This document shows, piece after piece, positions 49,134 to 56,031 of a stretch of 61,576 nucleotides of DNA. A program made the translations under genes and the position numbers. Origin of the DNA: Methyloceanibacter sp. (lineage in GTDB: Bacteria; Pseudomonadota; Alphaproteobacteria; Rhizobiales; Methyloligellaceae); assembly GCA_022865725.1 (NCBI GenBank), contig JALHTP010000159.1, positions 1 through 61,576 of the forward strand, written 5' to 3'. The notes below the pieces were generated by a model. It searched no databases, was not told where the DNA came from, and saw only the letters and a program-made list of their open reading frames with translations. Within the stretch, counting starts at the first letter, position 1. Each line of letters opens with the position of its first letter.

Positions 49134-49730
49134 CTAGGGCGTGGCTTCAACGGGCTCGCGCTCCGGCTCAGCCTCGGTGCCGAGCACCGCGACCTTCTCG
49201 CCCCCCGCCGTCTCGACGGCGACGGCTACGTGCCGCTGGATCGGCGTCTTGTCCTTCGCCGCCGCCATCGGGTCGATCATGACCGCGTGGGCCGGTGTGG
49301 GCCGGCCGGCGGCGCGCACTCTCTTGGCGCCCTCGCACCGGCACTTCTCGGCCGGCCCAGGCGTCTTATAGAATCCCTTCTGGCAGAAGGTGCATTGGTA
49401 GCGCATCTTCTTGACGCCCCTTGGCTTCCCAGGCGCCCTCTGGCGGGCGGGCGCCTTAGCCTTAGCCGCCTTAGCCGGCTTCTCGGGCGCGCCGGCCTCT
49501 ACCGTGCCCCTGGCGCGCCTGGGTACGATCTTCTCGACCCGCGCGCCGTCTTCTGGATACTCCGCGAGTAGGGTTGCCAGGGCCTTGTTGGCGGTCTCGG
49601 CCGATGTCCACTTCGCGGCGTCCGCCGCCGTGGGCGACCATCCGCCGCCGGTCTTGGTTCCCCTTACCCCACGGCTCCGGTATTCCTTTACCCCTTCTGG
49701 CCCGTCCCTGACGATAACGAACCTGTCCAT
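49134..49730 (-). CDS. Zinc-ribbon protein with basic linker
   Basis: 198 aa. An N-terminal domain of ~65 residues (FVIVRDGPEGVKEYRSR, W..A...AKWTSAETANKAL), a Lys/Ala/Pro-rich linker, and CTFCQKGFYKTPGPAEKCRC near residue 115, a four-Cys zinc site. The C-terminal part is beta-like and acidic. Probably DNA- or RNA-binding. The gene name is not known. Confidence 0.58.
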   Translation of the reverse strand: MDRFVIVRDGPEGVKEYRSRGVRGTKTGGGWSPTAADAAKWTSAETANKALATLLAEYPEDGARVEKIVPRRARGTVEAGAPEKPAKAAKAKAPARQRAPGKPRGVKKMRYQCTFCQKGFYKTPGPAEKCRCEGAKRVRAAGRPTPAHAVMIDPMAAAKDKTPIQRHVAVAVETAGGEKVAVLGTEAEPEREPVEATP

Positions 49731-49804
49731 TCTGAGCCCCTTTCTGCTACTAACTAACCGTCCGCGCCGGCGCCGGATCGGGTATCCGGCGCCATCGTGG
49801 TAGG

Positions 49805-50849
49805 TTAGCGCGCCTTGGCCATGGCCGGTACAAGCTCGCGCTCGTAGGCGGCCTCGATCTCGGCGAAGGCGGCGTCGATGTCGACCTTCGTGAGCTTGGC
49901 GATGATCCGTGCGGCGTCGGCCTTGAAGTCGGCGTCGCGGCCGAACATTACCGAGTCCATCTTGCGGCTATCGGCGTCTCCGTCGCCCTTCGCCCGCCGG
50001 CTGCGGTGGTCTACCCAGGCGGTGATCCCGTTAAGGACTCCCCAGGCGGTCGTGCTCGTCGCCGTCTGCTGGTTCATGGCCTTGGCGACTTCTTCCATCC
50101 GCTGCTCGTAGATCGTCTTGTGGTAGGCGCCGGCGTCCTTGGGCGGCGCGGGGAAAAGCTGCTCTAGCAGCTTGTGGATGTGGGGGAGCCCGTCGCGGTC
50201 GTCGAGGGCGCCGGCGATCTTGGCGAAGGCCGCGATCTCCTTGGTGACGATCCCTAGGACTCGGCGCGCCTCGGCTACCTTCGCCTCGAGGGACTGCGTG
50301 TGGTAGATGCGCGCCTCGATGGGCTTCCGGTGGCGCGGGCTCCAAGCCAAGTTCAGGGTGTTGTTGCAAACTACCCTGACCGTGGTAGGGAGAACGCTGA
50401 GGGCCGTGTGTCCATCATGGCCGTTGACCAGTAGGATGTAGGGGATAACCTCGTCGCTGCCACCTACCCAAATCGACTCCGGCCGGCGCGCTAGCGCCCA
50501 CACCTTCTTGCCGCTGAACAGGCTGCCGGCGGTCTCGTAGCGTAGGTCGCCGGTGCCGACCAGGGCTTCGAGAAAGTCGAAGGCCGCCGCGTTCTGGAAG
50601 GGCCGGTAACGGTCGGACGTTACCGCATAGACCTGGCCGTCCACTACGCGGGTGACGGCCTTGTAGCCGGCGACGGCGGCCATGCGGCCGTTGACGCCGT
50701 GCGCGTAGAATCGGGCGCATCTCGACGTCCCAATCTAGCCTAGCCAGTTTCAGCGCGTCGGCGCCGGCTGGCGCTTCGTTGATGTGGGTGCCGAGCTTAT
50801 GCCACGGCACCTCGCCGGTGTAGAACATGGTCTCGACTTCTGCTGGCAT
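49805..50849 (-). pseudogene. DUF932-family gene with a frameshift near 50708
   Basis: The 5' part (50849 to about 50709) gives METMFYTGEVPWHKLGTHIN..., the start of DUF932 proteins. The 3' part (from about 50707 to 49805) gives YAHGVNGRMAAVAGYKAV, then DRYRPFQNAAAFDFLEALVG, TAGSLFSGKKVWALARRPES and VRVVCNNTLNLAW, the rest of the family. One extra base (a C in the minus strand at 50708) separates the frames. It may be a sequencing or assembly error, real decay or programmed shifting. These proteins occur in many phages and plasmids; some accompany anti-restriction functions. Confidence 0.8.
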
Positions 50850-50982
50850 CTTCCCTTTCCTTTCGCTATCAGTTTATCCGTCCGATCCCGCCGCCTAGGG
50901 TGTAGCGGTTCTAGGGCCTATACAGGCCCGCGCGAACCTGGCCCCAGGCGGTAGGAGCCGGCGGATAAGCCGGCCATGCCCC

Positions 50983-51011
50983 ATAGTAGCCGTAACGGCT
51001 ACTGGTGTCAA
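50983..51011 (-). promoter_or_regulatory. Sigma70 promoter P7 with palindromic operator
   Basis: Minus strand TTGACA (51011-51006), a 17-nt spacer and TACTAT (50988-50983); AGCCG-TAA-CGGCT at 50988-51000. Drives the DUF932 gene through a ~125-nt leader that includes a GCCGGC...GCCGGC hairpin. Confidence 0.83.
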
Positions 51012-51076
51012 GCATACGCGCGCTACCTTAATTGGCGGCCGGCGGGGGCTCGCGTAAGAGTTTCCGCCGGCTCCGT

Positions 51077-51571
51077 CTACCGTTCCCAGGGCTCGCGGTA
51101 GGTCTCGCCCAGGGCATCGTAAACGTCTTTCTCCGTCCTGCTGGCCAGGACCTCGCCTGTCGCCTCGTTGAAAAGGGCGTATTGATTGAGGATCATCCCC
51201 AGGCGCCGCGCGTGTTGGCGCTGGCGGATGTTCCGCTCCGCCGGCCCCGTAGCGAACATTAGGGCCGCTCCCCACGATTCCTCGGGGACTAGCCACACGT
51301 CCACCTGTACCCCGTCGATCTCGATGCTGGCGTTCTTGGCTTGCCCCTTGCCGCCCCTAAGCCGCGTCCCGCAGCTCAGTAGCGCGCTGAGGCCCCACAC
51401 CGTTTCGTTCTCGCCGTTGGGTACGGCGACGATATCTACGTCGCCGACTTCTTCTAGTCCTCGGCGTACCGATCCGCAGATCTCGATCCGCTTGCAGAAC
51501 GGGCGTAGGGCCTCGATGGCTCGCTCGCCCGCCTGCCGCGCCTCATACCGGCCGATTCGCTTCTTACTCAT
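51077..51571 (-). CDS. Minimal PolX-like nucleotidyltransferase
   Basis: 164 aa. ICGSVRRGLEEVGDVDIVAV near residue 31 is the G-S motif and first D-x-D of DNA polymerase X; IDGVQVDVWLV near residue 86 supplies the third Asp. The second part, MFATGPAERNIRQRQHARRL, matches the PolX thumb. It lacks the 8-kDa and fingers domains of longer family members, so it is a cut-down enzyme that could fill gaps or add nucleotides. Overlaps the stop of the upstream gene. Confidence 0.78.
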   Translation of the reverse strand: MSKKRIGRYEARQAGERAIEALRPFCKRIEICGSVRRGLEEVGDVDIVAVPNGENETVWGLSALLSCGTRLRGGKGQAKNASIEIDGVQVDVWLVPEESWGAALMFATGPAERNIRQRQHARRLGMILNQYALFNEATGEVLASRTEKDVYDALGETYREPWER

Positions 51572-51761
51572 GGCTTGGTTCTCCTTCGACTAATGACCGC
51601 CGGAGTACCGGATGGCCGTTGACGATCTCGTAGTGGGCCTGAACGCTTGGCGGCGCGATATCGGTGACTACATAGCCACCGTAAGTCGCGTAGACATACC
51701 GCGCGCCGGTCGCCACCGCGACCCGTAGGGCATCATCGATGCTCGCTCTGTTATATCGCAT
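51564..51761 (-). CDS. Small protein of unknown function
   Basis: 65 aa from ATG 51761. RYVYATYGGYVVTDIAPPSV in the middle is a beta-rich segment that fits a small nucleic-acid-binding or regulatory domain. It ends inside the start of the PolX gene. Confidence 0.5.
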   Translation of the reverse strand: MRYNRASIDDALRVAVATGARYVYATYGGYVVTDIAPPSVQAHYEIVNGHPVLRRSLVEGEPSHE

Positions 51762-51777
51762 CCATCCGTTCCTTCCG

Positions 51778-52080
51778 CTAGCCGATCTGGACAATGCCGC
51801 CGCAGCGGCTACAGTCCCAATGGTGCTTCCCGCAGTGGTCGTGGCGGCCATCGGCGACGTAGTAGGGGTCGTCGCCGCCGCCGTCACATTGGCACCAGCT
51901 GTCGGCGAATCGCTTTAGGGCATCGAGCTTAGCCTGGGTTACTTGGCCGGTGCCGTCGCAGAGAACGCACCGGATCGGTAGGTCGCTTTCGCCGTCTGCC
52001 CCATGGACTGCTAGGGTCTGCTTACCCGTCCCCTTGCAGGTTGGGCATGTAAGGGTCGCTGTTGGGATCTCCATGATCAT
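51778..52080 (-). CDS. DnaJ-type zinc-finger-like protein
   Basis: 100 aa from ATG 52080, preceded by AAAGGA. LTCPTCKGTGKQTL and CVLCDGTGQV are two C-x-x-C-x-G-x-G repeats as in the DnaJ cysteine-rich region; further Cys/His appear at DSWCQCDGG and HHWDCSRCGG. Often seen in phage genes of unknown role. Confidence 0.68.
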   Translation of the reverse strand: MIMEIPTATLTCPTCKGTGKQTLAVHGADGESDLPIRCVLCDGTGQVTQAKLDALKRFADSWCQCDGGGDDPYYVADGRHDHCGKHHWDCSRCGGIVQIG

Positions 52081-52159
52081 CGTCCTTTCGCTAGTGCTTA
52101 GCCGTCCGCATGGCGCCGCCGTGGTCGGTGGCGTCATGCCGGTGGTTAAACCGGCGTGG

Positions 52160-52408
52160 CTAGGAGCCGTCGATTGACGGGTGGTTGATGGTGGCGCGGT
52201 GGCGCCGCAGGTCCTCGACCATGATGTCCAGGGCCGCCGGCGATACCCAGGCCGCCGTCCGGCGCTTGCCCATCCGGTTGACCGTCTGGACGGCGTAGGC
52301 GCCGCCGCAGAATCGGACTACCTGTAGGGCCTCGGTCTGAAACCCAAGCGGCGTTTTCATCGCCGGCGCCGCTGCCACGATCTCGTCGCCGTCCTCGTTG
52401 TATTCCAT
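52160..52408 (-). CDS. Small protein of unknown function
   Basis: 82 aa. GFQTEALQVVRFCGGAYAVQ then RRTAAWVSPAALDIMVEDLR. Mixed alpha/beta, no family seen. Preceded by a structured stretch with the perfect 8-bp inverted repeat AGCGCCGG/CCGGCGCT. Confidence 0.5.
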   Translation of the reverse strand: MEYNEDGDEIVAAAPAMKTPLGFQTEALQVVRFCGGAYAVQTVNRMGKRRTAAWVSPAALDIMVEDLRRHRATINHPSIDGS

Positions 52409-52624
52409 CGTCTCGTCCTTTCGCTATCGGCCTGCCTCATCAGAGCGCCGGCGGCCAGTCCGGCGCTGACGGGGCTCGGTTGCCCCGTTTCAGCTATCCT
52501 CGTTATCGGGCGCTTCTCGGTATGCAAACCGGCGCCGCATGGCGCCGCCGTCCCCTCCGTTCCTCGCTACCCTACGGAGCCGCCGCTACTCGCGTTACCG
52601 TTTTCGCTTCTCCGTTCCTGGGGT

Positions 52625-52771
52625 CTACCGGCGCTGCCCTGGGGGTTTTGGGCCTGGGGGCCGTCGTGCCTGGGCCTGTTCCCTGGCGATAACCGTATTG
52701 GCTCCCTCGCTCTGGCCGGTGGTCTGTGGCGCTTGTTGGGCCTGGCCTGCGCCTCGCCGGTTTGGTTCCAT
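52625..52771 (-). CDS. Short ORF, 48 aa, near-leaderless
   Basis: MEPNRRGAGQAQQAPQTTG..., Pro/Gln/Arg-rich and probably disordered, from ATG 52771. The ATG is 12 bases after the -10 box of P8, so the untranslated leader would be about five bases; AGAGG is close upstream. A second 16-codon ORF starts further downstream. I am unsure that the product matters; it could be a leader peptide. Confidence 0.4.
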   Translation of the reverse strand: MEPNRRGAGQAQQAPQTTGQSEGANTVIAREQAQARRPPGPKPPGQRR

Positions 52772-52782
52772 CCTCTATAGAG

Positions 52783-52812
52783 ATTATATGCCGTAACGGC
52801 TACCAGTGTCAA
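52783..52812 (-). promoter_or_regulatory. Sigma70 promoter P8 with palindromic operator
   Basis: Minus strand TTGACA (52812-52807), an 18-nt spacer and perfect TATAAT (52788-52783). Palindrome GCCG-TAA-CGGC at 52790-52800. Both boxes are consensus, so this should be the strongest of the ten when free of repressor. Confidence 0.87.
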
Positions 52813-52819
52813 GCATTTC

Positions 52820-53237
52820 CGCGCCACTTTACGACTATTTTGGGAGATTCTCGTAGCTGGTTTGCGCCCATGGCGCCTACTCGGAAGGCCCACCGGCGAC
52901 GCCACTAATGCCGTCCCGATGGCCCGCGCATCGTCCGACGATGGGCCTATCGTACCCGCCGATAACATGGCCGAAACACGGAAATTGGGGGATGACGGAG
53001 TAGGGCAGGCAAGCGCGCGAGATGCCTGCAAGGGCGCCCAGGTGCCCAACACAAAACGCGGCCTGGCCAGCGATATCATCGCATGGCGGCCGACTTTGTA
53101 CTGGCGAGCGGGGGAAATAGATACGGGAAATTGGCCGGTTCGGCTAATGCGCCATACCGGCGCGTTCCGTAGCGTATGGGCCGGACGCGGCGCAATTATC
53201 CGCCTACCGATACGAACTATCGGCTAGCGTCCTAGCA
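52820..53237. other. Non-coding block of about 420 bp
   Basis: No credible gene on either strand. Palindrome-like items: GCCG-GTT-CGGC near 53134, close to the operator but with no promoter boxes, and CCGAT...ATCGG near 53196. It is the largest non-coding block besides the pentamer tracts and a possible place for an origin or control region, without proof. Confidence 0.4.
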
Positions 53238-53774
53238 CTACCAACAGTTAGGCCAGCCGCCACTACCGCCTGGGTTTGCCATACCGATCCACCGCGCTAC
53301 GTTCCCGCCGACCGTGTAGTCGTCCCAGGGGTCGCCGCCGCCGGCGTCTTCCCAGGATAGGGGGTCGAATTGCGCGCGGCTCAGGTAGCCGTTCCCTGGC
53401 TGCCAGGGATGCCATCCCCACTCGCAGGGTATGACGTCGGTTAGTAGGTGATCGAGATATTCAGGCGGGCCGCCGGCGTCGCGGTAGCCGGCGGAGAAGG
53501 CGGCCATAAGGTCGGCCGGCCCCTCGGGCGGAATAGCTGGTGGCTGAGGAGCCCTCGGAACCGGCGCGGCCTCGGGCGCTAGTGTTGGTGTTGGCGCCGC
53601 CGTAGCGACGGGGCGAAGGCAAGCCGCTTGGAAGTCGACCGGCGCGGCTGCCGTATAGACCTGAGTCGTGGGGCTAGGGCGACTATCGCGCCGCCCGTCA
53701 TGGAGCCCGCTAGGAAGCCTACCGCTAAACTGACCATACGCCCCCCCGATGATTACCGCTAAGACCGGCGCCAT
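53238..53774 (-). CDS. Secreted transglycosylase-like protein
   Basis: 178 aa. A hydrophobic start (MAPVLAVIIGGAYG), a Pro/Ala linker to ~residue 90, and a C-terminal domain VIPCEWGWHPWQPGNGYLSR, then QFDPLSWEDAGG, similar to the C-E-S-x-W-x-P-x(n)-G-x-x-G-x-x-Q-F start of transglycosylase/resuscitation-factor domains; the E of PCEWGW would be catalytic. It may degrade cell wall or help entry. Confidence 0.6.
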   Translation of the reverse strand: MAPVLAVIIGGAYGQFSGRLPSGLHDGRRDSRPSPTTQVYTAAAPVDFQAACLRPVATAAPTPTLAPEAAPVPRAPQPPAIPPEGPADLMAAFSAGYRDAGGPPEYLDHLLTDVIPCEWGWHPWQPGNGYLSRAQFDPLSWEDAGGGDPWDDYTVGGNVARWIGMANPGGSGGWPNCW

Positions 53775-53815
53775 CAGCCATCCTCGGCGTAGGCGCCGGC
53801 CGCTGGCCGGCCCGA

Positions 53816-54142
53816 TTACACTTGACCTCCACTAAAGGCTTTCACGACGCCCTCCTTCCGACTGGTCGCATGATGGTGAAGATGCTCGCCGCTGCACGTA
53901 AAGAGCATCAGGTTTTCGATGACGTTGTTAGCCCTGTCGCCGTCGATGTGGTGAACCACCTCGGACGGGTCGAGGAATCGTCCTAGAAAACGCTCCATCA
54001 CCAACCGGTGTTCATAGACTCGGCCCCGCCGGCTAGCGTAGGGATGGAAGGGGACGTGCATTTCAACGTACCCCAGGGCGGTTATGACCCGCCCACTTTT
54101 CCATCGCGGGAAGCCCAACGCTCGCCGGATGTAGCCGCTCAT
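53816..54142 (-). CDS. HNH endonuclease
   Basis: 108 aa. HRLVMERFLGRFLDPSEVVH then HIDGDRANNVIENLMLFTCS and a final EHLHHH: the H-H-x(n)-N-x(n)-H arrangement of HNH_3 homing-type endonucleases. Free-standing, between the methylase and the transglycosylase-like gene. Confidence 0.83.
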   Translation of the reverse strand: MSGYIRRALGFPRWKSGRVITALGYVEMHVPFHPYASRRGRVYEHRLVMERFLGRFLDPSEVVHHIDGDRANNVIENLMLFTCSGEHLHHHATSRKEGVVKAFSGGQV

Positions 54143-54145
54143 TCC

Positions 54146-54730
54146 CTATCCTTGGCTGGCGGGGCGGCCCTGCACCGCCGTCTCCGGCACCGAGCCGGTG
54201 TCCTGCTGCCTAGACGACTCGCCAACACGTGGCCAATTCCACCCCATCAGATAGCGCCGATGAAGCTGATGCCGGCGCCAGATAATGAGCGCGTTCTCGA
54301 AGGGCGCGCCGGACGGCTCTCCTACGAAGGTTACCCGTCGCTCGAGTAGCCGGATCTCCGTCGCTTCCATGACGTAGCGGTGCCACCAATGGGTACTACT
54401 GTTGACGGGTAGTAGGGCCACTACTAGCTGCGCGCGGCCGCTCTCGACTTCCTCATAGGCTTTGCGCGCCCACTTCCCGATCCCGCGCCCATAGGGCGGA
54501 TTGACGAAGACCGAGCCCCACCAATGGCCGGCTAGGCCGTCGCGGTAGGCTTCATGCTCATGATCTAGCCCGTAATAGAAATGCCCCACGCTAGTATCGA
54601 CGCGGGCGGCCGCATCGAGGGCGAACCCTAGGGGGAGTTCGAGGTCTACCAGTAGGGCCGCGATAAGCTCCGGCGGCGTCTGCCACTCTGTCTTCCCGCT
54701 TGGTTCCTTCCCTGTCAGTAGTCTTCCCAT
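54146..54730 (-). CDS. Phage DNA N6-adenine methyltransferase (Dam-like)
   Basis: 194 aa from ATG 54730 behind GGAGAG. EWQTPPELIAALLVDLELPL near the start, LDAAARVDTSVGHFYYGLD and WWGSVFVNPPYGRGIGKWAR with the catalytic N-P-P-Y motif. This is the phage DNA_N6_adenine family that methylates adenine on the target strand, protecting the genome from host nucleases. A weak late-element match, ATGATCGACC, lies upstream at 54750. Confidence 0.86.
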   Translation of the reverse strand: MGRLLTGKEPSGKTEWQTPPELIAALLVDLELPLGFALDAAARVDTSVGHFYYGLDHEHEAYRDGLAGHWWGSVFVNPPYGRGIGKWARKAYEEVESGRAQLVVALLPVNSSTHWWHRYVMEATEIRLLERRVTFVGEPSGAPFENALIIWRRHQLHRRYLMGWNWPRVGESSRQQDTGSVPETAVQGRPASQG

Positions 54731-54743
54731 GGACTCTCCTTCC

Positions 54744-55694
54744 CTATAGATGATCGACCGGCGGCCGGCCAAAGGGGGCGGCCGCTTCGCCTGTAGGCCA
54801 TTGGCGAACCCTCAAGTCGTCCTCGCTCTCGCGCCAGGCTTCCCAGTTTTCGCCCTTGATGTCTAGGCCGGCCGGCCTTCCCTTCCGGCCGGCATCGCGC
54901 CACGTCCGCAGGCGTTGGCGAACGTAGTCCGTCCCCATTTGTTTCATGTAGAAGGCGCAGCCGATCTCCTTAGATGGCCACGTCTGCTGTTGAATGTCGC
55001 GCGCCCAATCGGGATTGAAGGGCCGCGCGCCAGGACCAGACTCGCCGCCTACGACGATGAGGCTTAGCCGGCCGAGACCGGCCGCGCCGGTCGAGCCGCC
55101 CTGCGGGAATACCGTTAGCCGCGTACCGCGCAGGGCGTCGTAGGTACTACCGGCGCCGTCCGGTAGTCGGATCGTCCGTAGATTCAGCGGGCCAAGTAGG
55201 GGCTCGGCGCTGAGCCATAGCTTCGCCGCCGGTATCTGCGCCAGTAGGGGTAGGCGGATTTCGGCATAATGCTGGTTCTCGACCGATACGCCAAGCCAGA
55301 TGTTCTTGGGCCAGCGGGGTTCGGCGATGTGGCCGCCGTCTCCGACGCCGATGTACGGGTGTACCCACTTCCGCCACTCTGCTAGGCGCTCCGGCCGCTT
55401 CGTGAGTAGTAGGAAGGTATGCCAGTGGGCATCGAACATCGTTAAGAAGACCTGCTCCAAGAAGGCGTCCGGCACGTCGGGGTGGAAAAGGTCGCCCATA
55501 AAGGAGACGGCGTAAGTCTCCGGCTGGCGGCGATGGAGCGGGATTTCTAGGCGCTCGTCGTGGCAGATTACGCTACCCCAGGCCTGGTGGTGGCGGGCGC
55601 CCTGGCGCTTCGCCCAACAATGGGCGCACCCAGGCGAGACCGGCGAGCATCCGGTCTCGGGGTTCCAGCTTTTAGTCGTATAGATGATCCCCAT
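54744..55694 (-). CDS. Phage Gp37/Gp68 family protein (DUF5131)
   Basis: 316 aa from ATG 55694, which shares bases with the stop of the upstream gene (TGATG). TTKSWNPETGCSPVSPGCAH, CWAKRQGARHHQ, ICHDERLEIPL, VSFMGDLFHPDVPD and FLLLTKRPERLAEW are the family's typical blocks. C-x(6)-C-x-x-C resembles a radical SAM cluster site. Reaction unknown. Confidence 0.88.
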   Translation of the reverse strand: MGIIYTTKSWNPETGCSPVSPGCAHCWAKRQGARHHQAWGSVICHDERLEIPLHRRQPETYAVSFMGDLFHPDVPDAFLEQVFLTMFDAHWHTFLLLTKRPERLAEWRKWVHPYIGVGDGGHIAEPRWPKNIWLGVSVENQHYAEIRLPLLAQIPAAKLWLSAEPLLGPLNLRTIRLPDGAGSTYDALRGTRLTVFPQGGSTGAAGLGRLSLIVVGGESGPGARPFNPDWARDIQQQTWPSKEIGCAFYMKQMGTDYVRQRLRTWRDAGRKGRPAGLDIKGENWEAWRESEDDLRVRQWPTGEAAAPFGRPPVDHL

Positions 55695-55897
55695 CAGTCG
55701 CCCTTGGCCGGCCACTCGCCAGTGTCGATCTGGCGGCTAACCTCATCGAGGGCCTTCTTGGTGAGCAGTTTTCGCCAGAATAGAGGGAATGCCCGCTGGT
55801 AGTTAGCGCCAAGCTTTTCACATACCCACCGTGCGCCCGCTAGTTGGCCTCGTAGGTACGCTTCCCGCTCTGCCGCGTCGTCTTCTGCTGCACCCAT
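55694..55897 (-). CDS. Small helical protein
   Basis: 67 aa. EAYLRGQLAGARWVCEKLGA then FPLFWRKLLTKKALDEVSRQ; mostly helical and amphipathic. Stop shared with the Gp37/Gp68 start. AGGAGACCCTA precedes its ATG and lies over the end of the peptide ORF below. Confidence 0.55.
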   Translation of the reverse strand: MGAAEDDAAEREAYLRGQLAGARWVCEKLGANYQRAFPLFWRKLLTKKALDEVSRQIDTGEWPAKGD

Positions 55898-55906
55898 TAG
55901 GGTCTC

Positions 55907-55984
55907 CTAGCCTTCGGCCCACGGCCGGCGGAATAGCTTCGCTAGCCAGCGGCGTATCCGCCGGCGCCGGCGCCGGTTCCGCAT
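55907..55984 (-). CDS. Arginine-rich 25-aa peptide
   Basis: MRNRRRRRRIRRWLAKLFRR followed by PWAEG; 11 of 25 residues are arginine. ATG 55984, TAG 55907. It lies in the 134-bp gap after the SbcC-like gene, and its 3' end carries the ribosome-binding site of the next gene, so translation may be coupled. The amphipathic helix with an Arg cluster resembles cationic antimicrobial or RNA-binding peptides. Very short, so uncertain. Confidence 0.4.
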   Translation of the reverse strand: MRNRRRRRRIRRWLAKLFRRPWAEG

Positions 55985-56031
55985 GGCCCTGCCCCGCGCT
56001 GCGGCCCCTGGGTGGCGATTATGAGCCCCAC

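Noticed and set aside
52567..53079. 170-codon minus-strand ORF
   Set aside because: It spans promoter P8 and has Arg/Pro-rich composition with no ribosome-binding site; a shadow of non-coding sequence.
52862..53227. 121-codon plus-strand ORF in the non-coding block
   Set aside because: TTG start with no ribosome-binding site, no recognisable domain, on the strand that otherwise has no genes.
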